DNA of 42,024 nt from CAWUIO01 sp963922455 (GTDB taxonomy: Bacteria; Bacteroidota; Bacteroidia; Cytophagales; Microscillaceae). Positions 24,953 to 33,464 of the stretch are shown one piece after another; positions within the stretch are counted from its first letter, which is position 1; each line of letters opens with the position of its first letter. The DNA is taken from the NCBI GenBank assembly GCA_963922455.1, contig CAWUIO010000055.1:1-42024 (forward strand), in the 5' to 3' direction. The position numbers were made by a program, and so were the translations under genes. The notes under the pieces were generated by a model that saw nothing but the letters and a program-made list of their open reading frames with translations, searched no databases and was not told where the DNA came from.

Positions 24953-25165
24953 TTAAAGCGAAGAATCCTTGATGACGCTGGCCATAAATTTTAGTCCTGT
25001 ATATTTTACAATCAAAAAAGCTCTTACTTCAAAATTACTCTGAGGCTCACAATCCAGTTGACTGTAAACAGATAGTTGGACTTGCTCAGCCAGGTTAAGG
25101 TTGCGATAGGCATAGTAGCTCGAGACCAAACAAGCTAAGAGCAAGATTTTTAGGTATCGTTTCAT
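24953..25165 (-). CDS. Small hypothetical exported protein
   Basis: A 70-residue ORF with a basic, hydrophobic N-terminus (MKRYLKILLLACLVSSYYAY) that reads as a signal peptide or single membrane anchor. The rest (NLNLAEQVQLSVYSQLDCEPQ...) matches nothing I know. It fills the gap after the convergent OmpA gene exactly (6 bp stop-to-stop) and has about 150 bp of upstream sequence. A chance ORF cannot be excluded. Confidence 0.5.
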   Translation of the reverse strand: MKRYLKILLLACLVSSYYAYRNLNLAEQVQLSVYSQLDCEPQSNFEVRAFLIVKYTGLKFMASVIKDSSL

Positions 25166-25322
25166 ATGATTTTGTTCCTTTACTAGTTTAGTAGCCCAAA
25201 AGGTAGAAAAGTTACAAAATTAGCCCAGTATTTTTGGGCATGTATAGGAAATACTTTTAAACTGTACCCTCAACAGACAAAAAAACTGGATCTAGACTCT
25301 CACCTAACAGGGGATAAAAAAA

Positions 25323-25450
25323 GGCTTAGGGATGGAACGGCCTGTTTGAGCCCGCCGCTGGCTTAGCGTGGGCCGGCGAGTAGTGACAGCCCGACCCGCG
25401 CTGGCAGATTGTTCTAGAAGATACATACCTTAATCGCGCGGGGAAGCCCC
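25323..25450 (+). repeat. Structured intergenic repeat, copy 7
   Basis: A near-consensus copy. Closing stem GGCTT (25323-25327) with AAGCC (25444-25448); GC hairpin CCCGCGC (25395-25401) with GCGCGGG (25436-25442); inner stem CGCC-(GCT bulge)-GGCT with GGCCGGCG. It lies 36 bp beyond the stop of the TPR gene, in antisense orientation to it. Confidence 0.9.
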
Positions 25451-25485
25451 CGGTGTATTTAAGTTTTGAGTACCAGAAGAAAGCC

Positions 25486-25986
25486 TTAAAACTTGCGGGC
25501 TTCCATCTGTTCACGAATCACTTTCATATTTTTTTTGAGATCTTCACGAAAAGGAAATATCTGAATTAATCGGTTCAGGGTATTCAAGGCACCTTTAAAA
25601 TCTCCGATAGATACTAAAATGGATACTTTGCCAGATAAAGCCCCAAAATGACGCGGTTCCTGACTGAGGGATACGTGTATATCTTTAAGGGAAGCTTTAT
25701 ACTCGCCGCGTAGAAAATAGGCAGTCGCTCGTTTGTTCCAAGCTTCGGTAAAGTTAGGATCTAAAGCAATAACGTGGCTGAAATGACGGATTGCTTGGCC
25801 ATAATCTTTGTCTTGGATAGCTTCGTTCCCTCTCTCAAATAGCTCTCTCACTTCAAATTCAGGATGATCCATCCAAATTTGCCAAATTTTTTCCTCTATT
25901 TCTTTTTGCGTGGTTCTATTGGGGGTGTTGTTCAAAGAATCAAACAATTGTTCAAGCTCAGGATTTGGATTTGATCTATTAATCAT
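25486..25986 (-). CDS. Tetratricopeptide repeat protein
   Basis: A 166-residue soluble protein. Three TPR units follow an N-terminal helical segment: GNEAIQDKDYGQAIRHFSHVIALDPNF, then TEAWNKRATAYFLRGEYKASLKDIHVSLSQEPRH, then ALSGKVSILVSIGDFKGALNTLNRLIQIFPF. The G/A/Y/P spacing is standard for 34-residue TPRs. No signal peptide. A protein-interaction scaffold of unknown partner. It is preceded by a 460-bp gene-free stretch, so it probably has its own promoter. Confidence 0.88.
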   Translation of the reverse strand: MINRSNPNPELEQLFDSLNNTPNRTTQKEIEEKIWQIWMDHPEFEVRELFERGNEAIQDKDYGQAIRHFSHVIALDPNFTEAWNKRATAYFLRGEYKASLKDIHVSLSQEPRHFGALSGKVSILVSIGDFKGALNTLNRLIQIFPFREDLKKNMKVIREQMEARKF

Positions 25987-26449
25987 GGCGCTCAGTAGGA
26001 TTTTAGTGGGTTTGAAATTGTATCTAATTAGAAATTTGGTTTATGTGTAAGAAACAAAAAGGATCTCACAGGTTTGCCCATATAAAGCAAATTACTAATT
26101 GTAAGGTACGCATCTATTTTATAACCAAAATATTAGCCAAAAAGTCTTCTCTGAAACTATTCTTGTAAAAAAAATAAAGTTAAACTTTGCTAAAGCCTTG
26201 AAAATGAGCACAGGAGGGCTGATTAAGAAAAACCTGCTCGCTTACGTTATACTATTGATCAGGGTTGCCGAATTTTAAAATTATCCAAAAATGATACATA
26301 GGCTTTTCAAAAAGGGGAAAGAGCTTACATGGGAAACGTATGGGGTATTTTTGATTTTGCGTTGGGTAGGCAAAGCTATGCCCTATAAACTCCTTAGAGC
26401 TAGCCGGGTGACCAATTTCTATCTAAAGAGTTACCCCACTTTTATAGGT
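25987..26449. other. 463-bp intergenic region with no convincing gene
   Basis: AT-rich sequence between two minus-strand genes. The only ORF of note (26291-26473, plus strand, 60 codons) overlaps the 3' end of the decarboxylase gene antisense and has no features of a real protein. No repeat copy or clear terminator was found. Confidence 0.5.
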
Positions 26450-27934
26450 TTACGAAGAGGTTTTGGCGGCTAAGGGAAGGGATTGCCAGGCATGGTAATG
26501 TTTTCGGATTTCTTCCATAAGCTGTTCGAGGTGCTCTATACGGGTAAAGGGGTTGATGAGGGTACATCGTAAATACAGTTCTTGAGATAAGCGGGTTTGT
26601 ACTATATAAAAGAAGCCTTCCTGGATGATGCTTCTCCTTAAGTAGCCATTGAGGGCATTAAGCTGCTTATGTGGTACCTCTTGAGGACACATGCGGAAAC
26701 AAATTATATTACTTTGGGGATCCATAAATAAGTCAAAATCCTCCTGTTGTCTTAATAGATGGCCAAAGGCCTGCCCTAAATCGTAGAGATGGTCAATATG
26801 CTGAGCAAATAAATCGGCGCCATACATTTTTAAGAGGACAAAAACCCTTAGGCTCATGGTAGTTTTGGTACATTCTAAGGTTCGTTTACCGAGGTTGTAC
26901 CATTCGGGTTCGGCATTGTCTTCCCATAGGTATTGGGCCTGTTGGGCAAATGTCTGGTAGGAGTGTTGCCCATTTTTGAAGACCAATGCGGTTGTTAGGG
27001 CCGGTGTAAGAAGCATTTTATGGAAGTCTAAAACAACAGAATCGGCCCGGTGAATCCCTTGACAAAGATGTTTGTATTTATCCGAAAAAACTACGGCAGC
27101 CCCGTGGGCCCCATCCACATGAAGCCAAATGCCATATTTTTCACAAAAATCGGCTACTGGCTCTATGGGGTCATACGATCCGGTGGAAGTAGAACAGGCA
27201 TTCACGACTACAGCAATGACTTTTCGCCCCTGAGCCAAGGCTTCTTGATTCGATGTTTCTAAGTGCTCGGGCGACATTTGCTTCTGAGCATTTACCGGAA
27301 CAGAAATAATACCGGCGTCTCCCCATCCTAGGATGCGGGCGGCCCGATCTACACAGTAATGCGACTCGCCCGATACCATAATGGCCATATCTTCTTGCTT
27401 TCCCGAAGACCAGGCGTCATAGGTACTTTGGGTTTGGCGGGCGCTAAGCATAGCGGTAAGGTTGCCCAGGCTACCACCCGAGGTGAGAAATCCGTCGGCC
27501 GATTCTGGGTAGCCGATTTGTTGAGCAACCTCTTGGATAACGAGTCTCTCAAGAGTCACCATAGGGCTTCCCATTTCAAAAACACCTTGGCCCGAGTTCA
27601 TCAAAGAACTTAGCAGGTCACTGAGGGCCGTGAGTGGGGCAGGTGCTGCTACTTGATGCCCAACAAAACGAGGGTGGTGGGTATGCACATTATTTTCTAT
27701 TATTTTCTGGAAAAAGTTGATTAGTTCCTCTTCATCCTTAAACGTATCGGGAAGGGACTGCCAAAGCTTGAGGGAGTCTTCGGGGGTGATTGGGGGATAC
27801 ACCGGAAGATCAGGTTCAGATAAGATGGATTCTAAGTAGGAAGCCAGGAGATCTACTAATCTATGGCCCGTCTTACGAAAAGTATCAGGCGAAAAAGCTT
27901 CTTGAACCAGGGGATTAGGAATAATTTTGGACAT
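26450..27934 (-). CDS. PLP-dependent group II amino-acid decarboxylase
   Basis: A 494-residue protein of the DDC/GAD/diaminobutyrate decarboxylase family. Motifs: HPRFVGHQVAAPAPLTALSDLL, LTSGGSLGNLTAMLSAR (PLP phosphate loop), the Asp of LHVDGAHGAAVVFSDKY that contacts the PLP ring nitrogen, and SVVLDFHKMLLTPALTTAL with Schiff-base Lys306 preceded by His305. The His-Lys pair followed by LLTP is closer to L-2,4-diaminobutyrate or aspartate/tyrosine-type bacterial decarboxylases than to GadB; the substrate is not settled. No polyamine or siderophore genes adjoin it. Its start is only 22 bp from the terminator T tract of the upstream CHAT gene. Confidence 0.9.
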   Translation of the reverse strand: MSKIIPNPLVQEAFSPDTFRKTGHRLVDLLASYLESILSEPDLPVYPPITPEDSLKLWQSLPDTFKDEEELINFFQKIIENNVHTHHPRFVGHQVAAPAPLTALSDLLSSLMNSGQGVFEMGSPMVTLERLVIQEVAQQIGYPESADGFLTSGGSLGNLTAMLSARQTQSTYDAWSSGKQEDMAIMVSGESHYCVDRAARILGWGDAGIISVPVNAQKQMSPEHLETSNQEALAQGRKVIAVVVNACSTSTGSYDPIEPVADFCEKYGIWLHVDGAHGAAVVFSDKYKHLCQGIHRADSVVLDFHKMLLTPALTTALVFKNGQHSYQTFAQQAQYLWEDNAEPEWYNLGKRTLECTKTTMSLRVFVLLKMYGADLFAQHIDHLYDLGQAFGHLLRQQEDFDLFMDPQSNIICFRMCPQEVPHKQLNALNGYLRRSIIQEGFFYIVQTRLSQELYLRCTLINPFTRIEHLEQLMEEIRKHYHAWQSLPLAAKTSS

Positions 27935-27956
27935 AAACAGGGCTTATTAAGGCCCC

Positions 27957-27992
27957 AAAAATAAAAAATCCGGGCGAGATATCTCGCCCGGA
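27957..27992 (-). terminator. Intrinsic terminator of the secreted CHAT gene
   Basis: A 24-bp perfect palindrome (27969-27992, TCCGGGCGAGAT and its complement) is followed on the minus strand by TTTTTTATTTTT. It lies 26 bp past the CHAT stop and ends 22 bp before the decarboxylase start. The T tract contains TATTTTTG (27956-27963), a match to the Bacteroidota -7 box. Confidence 0.9.
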
Positions 27993-28017
27993 CCGTGGGT
28001 AAAGTTTTTATTAGAGT

Positions 28018-31000
28018 TTACTCCCCTACAATCACGAAAGCTCCCCAGTAATAAGGCTCGGGATGTTTCTTCCTTAAATTCATTTGGGCTTTTCGGAAAG
28101 CCAGGTGCTTGTCATCAGTCTCCAACCATAAGCTGTAAAACTCTTGCATCAGTTCTTGGGTAGTTTGGTCGTTTACTTTCCATAAACTCATGACAATTGT
28201 CCGGGCCCCGGCTACTTTGAAGGCTCTTTGTAAGCCATAGACCCCTTCCCCGTTTTTGATAACTCCAAGCCCAGTTTCACAGGCGGAAAGGACCACTAAG
28301 TCGGTATTTTCCAAATTAAGGTTCATGGCTTCGTAAGCGGTCAAGATTCCGTCTTCTAGGTGTTTATCGGTTTCTTCTTCTTCGCCTAAAAGATCTTCTT
28401 CCAAGAGCGCATCAATTTCATCAATTTCTTCCTCTTCTTGCTCATCCTTATTTAAAGCTAGGCTGGCCCCGGTCAGGAGTAAGCCAGAACGAAGAAGGGG
28501 GTTCTCAAAGTAGGGATTGTCTTCTTTGTTTTGAATATCTTGTTGAAAGAAGCCGTGCGTAGCAATATGCAAGATACGAGGTTTGTTACTACCTTTGATA
28601 TGTTCTTCTAGGGCTTGATCTCCTAGAAAAACTTGTGGCTCCCAACCGTCACCGGTTTTGGTAAGTATACCACTAATGTTCTCGACTTCTACTTTGGTGC
28701 CTGGCAGATGGCTTAGCTTATAGCCACCTCTTTCTAAGCTTCTCTCAATTTCATCATCTCCTAAGATTTCGGTACCTCTGACTTCCTCGGCAATTTGTTT
28801 TCTTTCTTCACTACCTAAGCCGTAATTAGGAGCCCCAAAGAAAAGAGCAAAACGGTTAAAGTATTCGGTTTCTACATCCTCGAGCAGATCTTTGGTATTG
28901 GTCACCAACTGAATGTCCAGTTCATCGATAAGATGAGATTTTCCATTTTTGGCTAGAATGGTATTCAGGTTGATTTGATTATACACGCCATCGGGGGAGA
29001 AATATACTTTCTTAATACCTCCCAATTTCTTCTGGATAGGTTCCCAATAGATTTGGTAGCTTTTGGTATCTTCTTTCCGGTATCTGATTTGGTTACGGTA
29101 ACTTCTCAGGAGTTTATTTTCCATATTGTAACCGTCTTCTATGAGTACCAACTCCGGATTGCCTTGGGTCTCTTTACGAACAATCAATACGGCATAATTG
29201 ATCTTATCGGTAAATCCAAACTCAGGGTAGGATTTTCCATTTTGATCGGCTAGCATTTTTTCAACTCCAAATTCTCGGTAGCGTATTACCTCGATGGCCG
29301 CTTCTCCTTCTTTGAGTTGGGATTGTATATCTTGCCAAGTGTAGCGTTTTTTCTCGTGAATAGTGGCGTAGCGCTCCGATTTGATGGATAACCTTTTCTC
29401 CAAATCGTCCAGTTCCCGCTCTAATTTGCGTATTTCTTCCGTATTATCCTTATCGGTTTCCTGCGTGAGCTTGATCAAATAGGCTTTTTTATTTTCCCAT
29501 TCGCTGTAATCCCGGAAAAGCTTGGTGTCTCCACTGGTTTTAATTCGTTGTTTCCATCGGTTATGGGCATTGAGAAGAAGGGCTTTGGTAGCCAATTGAT
29601 TATTGTACATATGCCCTAAAATTTCTGGCTGGTCTTTATAATAGGCTAGGGCATAACTATTAAATTCTTCAAAGTGATATTTTACTTTGTTATTGTAGAA
29701 CTCTTCTTTTTCTGCTTCTGTCAAGAATGGAAAATAATCTTCAATTTGTTTAAAAAGATTGGAGTTGGCCCTTAAATAAATGCTCTCTGCTTCTTTGTAC
29801 TTTTTAGTCAAAAATTTAAAATTAACCTGCATACGGAGTACGTGGGCAAATTCAGGGTGATGTTCTCCCAAATGTTTTTCGGCAATCATCACCGCCTTTT
29901 GAAAAGACTGGTCGGCCTGGGCGTTTTCTCCAATTTGTTGGTAAAAACGCCCTACGTAGGCATAGATATTTGCCAATCGTGGGTGTTCATCTCCTAATAC
30001 TTTGCGGGTTAATTCTAAGCTATTCTCTAAGAGAGGACGGGCCTTGCTAATATTACCATCCCGGGCATAAACCCGGCCTAAATTATATAAGGATATGGCA
30101 TATTGCTGACTCATTTCACCAGATATCTGTTTGTATTTCTCAGAAGCTACATTGAGGAGGGGTATAGCCTCTTTATGCTTTCCTTGGTCTTCCTTGAGAT
30201 TTGCCAGGTTATTTAAAGCCGTGGCATACTCTACGTGATTTTTTCCGTAAGCTTTTTCTATAATATCACGAGACTGTGAATAGAGATCTTCAGCCGAGGT
30301 ATAATTACCCATTCGTCGGTATAAAATAGCCAAGTTGTTCAGATTGGAGGCATATTGTGGAGTATCGTGGCCCGAACTGGCTTCAAAAATGTTTAGGGCC
30401 AAACGGTAGAGTCTTTCAGATTTCTTAAAATCTCCGGTGTAGTAATAGATTGTGGCTAAGAGGTTAAGGGTGTGTGCTACCTGGGGATGTTTTTTTCCAT
30501 ACAGTTTATTTCGTATACCCAGAGCGGCCTTTCCATATTCTTCGGCCTTGTCATAATTACCAGCCATACGGTGAACATTGGCCAAACTGTGAAGGGATGT
30601 AGCGTAATCTTTGCTATCGGCGCCTTTGGTCTCTTTATAAATCTCACTAATCTCCTTGGTTACAGGTTCTAGCTCCAAGTAATTTCCTTGTTTGAGATAC
30701 ACCCGGGCCAAGCGATAAAGGACCCGAATATGCCGCACATGGTTACGGCCATAGGTTTGTTTGTGATCTTCTGAGAGCTGTTTCATGAGCTCAATGGTCT
30801 TAGGAAAATCTAGCTGACCCTTATCATATTGCTCATACCCTAAGATTACTCCACTTTTAAAATACGAAGTACGTAATCCGTGAACAAGCTCAGGCTTTTC
30901 ACTAATAAGCGAGTCTATTTCCTCTTGTAATTGCCCGGTAGCATAATAGTCTCTTACCGGTCCTACTACTTTTCCGTCTCTGTAGCTGAGCTCACGGTAA

Positions 31001-31173
31001 TAGGCTGCTTTGTTGGGAGAGTCTACTTGCTTCCAATCACGGCTGTAATAGATTACCCAAGATCCTTGTCTTCCTTGAGCATTTTCCTCATTTGGCTGCT
31101 CAGGCACCTGGGCGAAGGCTGGTAGACAAAGGCCACAGAGGTACATCAAGATGAGGTAAGTTTTATTCTTCAT
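28018..31173 (-). CDS. Secreted CHAT-domain protease with MORN-like and TPR repeats
   Basis: 1051 residues from the ATG at 31173. An in-frame ATG 30 bases upstream would bury the signal peptide MKNKTYLILMYLCGLCLPAFA. Next come a MORN-like region (YRDGKVVGPVRDYYATGQLQEEI, about 60-120) and roughly eight TPR_12-type repeats of 42 residues (GNYDKAEEYGKAALGIRNKLYGKKHP pattern, about 130-480). A helical linker leads to a C-terminal CHAT domain with catalytic His873 (IATHGFF) and Cys965 (SACETG), ending AFRKAQMNLR...YWGAFVIVGE. CHAT is a caspase-fold protease. The signal peptide places it in the periplasm or outside. It ends in a strong terminator and seems monocistronic. Confidence 0.93.
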   Translation of the reverse strand: MKNKTYLILMYLCGLCLPAFAQVPEQPNEENAQGRQGSWVIYYSRDWKQVDSPNKAAYYRELSYRDGKVVGPVRDYYATGQLQEEIDSLISEKPELVHGLRTSYFKSGVILGYEQYDKGQLDFPKTIELMKQLSEDHKQTYGRNHVRHIRVLYRLARVYLKQGNYLELEPVTKEISEIYKETKGADSKDYATSLHSLANVHRMAGNYDKAEEYGKAALGIRNKLYGKKHPQVAHTLNLLATIYYYTGDFKKSERLYRLALNIFEASSGHDTPQYASNLNNLAILYRRMGNYTSAEDLYSQSRDIIEKAYGKNHVEYATALNNLANLKEDQGKHKEAIPLLNVASEKYKQISGEMSQQYAISLYNLGRVYARDGNISKARPLLENSLELTRKVLGDEHPRLANIYAYVGRFYQQIGENAQADQSFQKAVMIAEKHLGEHHPEFAHVLRMQVNFKFLTKKYKEAESIYLRANSNLFKQIEDYFPFLTEAEKEEFYNNKVKYHFEEFNSYALAYYKDQPEILGHMYNNQLATKALLLNAHNRWKQRIKTSGDTKLFRDYSEWENKKAYLIKLTQETDKDNTEEIRKLERELDDLEKRLSIKSERYATIHEKKRYTWQDIQSQLKEGEAAIEVIRYREFGVEKMLADQNGKSYPEFGFTDKINYAVLIVRKETQGNPELVLIEDGYNMENKLLRSYRNQIRYRKEDTKSYQIYWEPIQKKLGGIKKVYFSPDGVYNQINLNTILAKNGKSHLIDELDIQLVTNTKDLLEDVETEYFNRFALFFGAPNYGLGSEERKQIAEEVRGTEILGDDEIERSLERGGYKLSHLPGTKVEVENISGILTKTGDGWEPQVFLGDQALEEHIKGSNKPRILHIATHGFFQQDIQNKEDNPYFENPLLRSGLLLTGASLALNKDEQEEEEIDEIDALLEEDLLGEEEETDKHLEDGILTAYEAMNLNLENTDLVVLSACETGLGVIKNGEGVYGLQRAFKVAGARTIVMSLWKVNDQTTQELMQEFYSLWLETDDKHLAFRKAQMNLRKKHPEPYYWGAFVIVGE

Positions 31174-31297
31174 TTGGTCACAATTTTGGGCGTAACACCA
31201 CAATATAAATACATTTTAGCTACTAAAGCAATAAATGTTCTAGTTTCTAAGAAATGCTTGTGCTTGTAAGTATCTACGGTAAATTTTAGAAAATGAT

Positions 31298-32011
31298 CTA
31301 CAAATCTCCTAATTGAGGGCGTATCAAAATTTCTTCGACCACCGATTGTGGGGAAAGTTGGTAGGCTTGGAAAATAGTCTCTGCTACATCTTCGGCCTTC
31401 ATCAATCTTTGGGGGTCAATACCGGCTCCCTCCCAACTCGCCGTAAAGGTAGCCCCGGGGAGGACACTGGTAACTTTCACACCGTGGGTTTTGAGTTCTT
31501 CCCGAAGAACCTGGCTTAGTCCGTGTAATGCATACTTACTGATGGAGTAAGAACTACCGTGAGGATAAGGAAGGATACTGGCAATGGAACCGATATTAAA
31601 TACGTGTCCATACTTGCGTGATTTCATCAAAGGAATCAAGGCCCTACTCAAATAATAAGCACTGTACAGATTGACGTGCATCATGTTCTCTAGGTTTCCT
31701 TCCTCTTCTTCTAGCATAGGGCCGGGAAGAAAAATGCCTGCATTATTTACCAGAACGTCCGGAACCCGGTTCATTTCTTGGGCATAGCGGGCAAACTGTT
31801 TGGATTCTGACACGTTACTAAGGTCACAGGTTTTGTAGTAAAGTTTAACGGAGTAGTTAGATTCAATTTCTGCTTGAAGGGCCTCTAAAGCCGGGGCCTT
31901 GCGAGCGCAGGTAAGGGCATCAAAGCCGGCTTGAGCAAATCGACGAATGATTTCTCGACCAATTCCTTTGCTTCCTCCGCTGACAACTATAAATTTGTTA
32001 TTGGCTTGCAT
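31298..32011 (-). CDS. Short-chain dehydrogenase/reductase
   Basis: 237 residues from the ATG at 32011. The frame extends 66 bases further, but MQANNKFIVVSGGSKGIGREI is the normal SDR start. It has the TGxxxGxG-type motif (SGGSKGIG), the NNAG motif (VNNAGIF), a catalytic Ser in FNIGSIAS, and Tyr and Lys in YSISKYALHGL. A classical NAD(P)-dependent SDR of about 240 residues; the substrate cannot be inferred. It is divergent from the MlaE-type permease with about 80 bp between starts. Confidence 0.9.
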   Translation of the reverse strand: MQANNKFIVVSGGSKGIGREIIRRFAQAGFDALTCARKAPALEALQAEIESNYSVKLYYKTCDLSNVSESKQFARYAQEMNRVPDVLVNNAGIFLPGPMLEEEEGNLENMMHVNLYSAYYLSRALIPLMKSRKYGHVFNIGSIASILPYPHGSSYSISKYALHGLSQVLREELKTHGVKVTSVLPGATFTASWEGAGIDPQRLMKAEDVAETIFQAYQLSPQSVVEEILIRPQLGDL

Positions 32012-32091
32012 AATGATATGTTTGGATAAAAGTATACATATTTTTTGTTTATCCGAACCTTGCAGCCTAGGACTCATCTCAAACTGTCCCT

Positions 32092-32823
32092 ATGAAAAAC
32101 TTTGGCAAGTTTTTACTTTTCATTTATCAACTAGTCACCAATCGGGAGCGATTCCCGGTGTATATTGGCTTAATCGTAGACGAATGTATCCTGATTGGCA
32201 TAAACTCAGTATTCATTGTCGTGATCGTTTCTACTTTTATTGGGGCGGTAAGTGCGGTGCAAACGGCTTATAACCTCATCAGTCCCTTAATACCTAATTA
32301 TATTATTGGGCAAGTAGTGCGCGATATGACTATCTTGGAATTGGCTCCAACGGTTACTTGTATCGTTCTGGCCGGTAAGGTAGGGTCTAATATTGCGGGA
32401 GGCTTAGGAACGATGCGCATTACCGAGCAAATTGATGCCCTGGAAGTTATGGGAATCAACTCGGTATCCTACCTGGTATTGCCCAAGATACTGGCTGCGG
32501 TTATTACCATACCTATGTTGGTGGCCATGGCAGGGTTTTTATCCATCGTTGGAGGGTATTTGGCTGGTACTGTGACCGGAATAATGACCGAAATTGAATA
32601 TATAAAAGGGATCCGGACTGATTTTATTCCCTTTAATGTGACTTTTGCGGTTATAAAATCCTTTGTATTTGCCTTTTTGATTGCTTCCATATCCGCCTTT
32701 AAAGGTTTTTATACCCGGGGAGGAGCTTTGGAAGTGGGGCAGTCTAGTACCCAGGCCGTTACCAGCTCTACCATCGCGATACTCTGTGCCGACTTTGTGT
32801 TGGCTCAATTATTACTTAGCTAA
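32092..32823 (+). CDS. mlaE: MlaE-type ABC lipid transporter permease
   Basis: A 243-residue polytopic protein of full MlaE length. Family segments: VSTFIGAVSAVQTAYNL, LELAPTVTCIVLAGKVGSNIAGGLGTMRITEQIDALEVMGI, and the C-terminal GGALEVGQSSTQAVTSSTIAILCADFVL. In MlaFEDB complexes it forms the inner-membrane channel moving phospholipids between the inner membrane and an MCE protein. Usually the MlaF ATPase gene follows at once; here a MITE starts at the stop codon and no ATPase or MCE gene is in the window. The stop TAA is itself one copy of the MITE target duplication. Confidence 0.92.
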   Translation: MKNFGKFLLFIYQLVTNRERFPVYIGLIVDECILIGINSVFIVVIVSTFIGAVSAVQTAYNLISPLIPNYIIGQVVRDMTILELAPTVTCIVLAGKVGSNIAGGLGTMRITEQIDALEVMGINSVSYLVLPKILAAVITIPMLVAMAGFLSIVGGYLAGTVTGIMTEIEYIKGIRTDFIPFNVTFAVIKSFVFAFLIASISAFKGFYTRGGALEVGQSSTQAVTSSTIAILCADFVLAQLLLS

Positions 32824-32999
32824 GAAACTGTTTAAGTTTATTTTTTGTCGGCGAAAAGGGCCGTATAACTTGAGAATACGGGGTTCTGATGAAATCAACA
32901 AGGAGCGCATAGCAGCGCTATGGGCGAGGAATTTGATGAAATCAGGTTCCCGAAATGGCTCTTTGCAGCCCAACGCAATTAAATTTAAACAGTTTCTAA
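32821..32999. mobile_element. MITE with 16-bp inverted ends and TAA target duplication
   Basis: Terminal inverted repeats GAAACTGTTTAAGTTT (32824-32839) and its near-exact complement (32981-32996, one mismatch) bound a 173-bp unit with no ORF of its own. TAA directly flanks both ends (32821-32823 and 32997-32999), a 3-bp TNA duplication as produced by some IS5-family transposases. Inside are a direct repeat TGATGAAATCA (twice) and a hairpin GCGCATAGC-AGC-GCTATGGGC. The left TAA is the mlaE stop codon. Confidence 0.75.
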
Positions 33000-33464
33000 G
33001 TGTAATTTCTGGCTCAGAAATTTTATGGATAGGGGAGAAAAAGAATTCAGGGGCTTCCCCGCGCAATAAAAGAAAGTGCCCCCTTGATAGAAATGGGCGG
33101 CGCGGGTCGGGCTGTCACTACTCGCCGGCCCACGCAGGGCCAGCGGCGGGCTCTACATATTTTAGATTTTGGATATTAGACTTACGATATGGTAATATTA
33201 GACTCTGGGAGGTGAGTAGAAAGTTAAATTCTAAAATCGTAATTCGTAAATTGTAAATCTTCTAGGCCGTTCCATCCCTAAGCCATCATAAAACCAGATA
33301 TTACCTGAAAACAAAATCTTGAACGATCTATTTTAAAACCAGTTAGCGTTTAGTTTTTTTGGGCAAAACGGGCCAGTTTGTGGTTCTGATGATTTCCCTT
33401 TTATCAGGCCTCTTAGCGGCCCAAAGAGCTTACATGTAAAAATAAAAAGTATTATCTCCTTATT
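33000..33464. other. Gene-free stretch between the MITE and the next gene
   Basis: It holds repeat copy 8 (33050-33284) with an AT-rich insert. From 33285 to 33464 only AT-rich sequence is seen. A segment near 33370-33392 (GGGCC, then GGTTCTGATGA) weakly recalls the inside of the neighbouring MITE and could be a decayed relative. No gene was found. Confidence 0.45.
33050..33284 (-). repeat. Structured intergenic repeat, copy 8, interrupted by an AT-rich insert
   Basis: Minus orientation. Ends GGGGCTT (33050-33056) and AAGCC (33280-33284) and the CCCGCGC/GCGCGGG hairpin are intact. About 110 bp (roughly 33154-33263) replace the CAAAC found between GGGCTC and AGGCCG in other copies. The insert is AT-rich and includes ATATTAGACT twice plus runs like AATCGTAATTCGTAAATTG. 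No clean target duplication is visible. Confidence 0.82.

Noticed and set aside
26291..26473. A 60-codon plus-strand ORF in the gap before the decarboxylase
   Set aside because: It overlaps the 3' end of the decarboxylase antisense, has no recognisable domain or signal peptide, and its length is expected by chance.
32681..33256. A 191-codon plus-strand ORF running across the MITE and repeat copy 8
   Set aside because: It starts inside mlaE in another frame and its translation is just the MITE and repeat sequence read through; no domain is present.
33346..33430. A second, decayed MITE copy upstream of the 33465 gene
   Set aside because: Only GGGCC and GGTTCTGATGA are shared, with different spacing and no inverted ends; too weak to call.
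17011..33437. AGAG(G)CTTACATG seen near 17011, 26320 and 33425
   Set aside because: Dozens of 12-mer pairs are expected by chance in 42 kb; the flanks do not align and the contexts differ.
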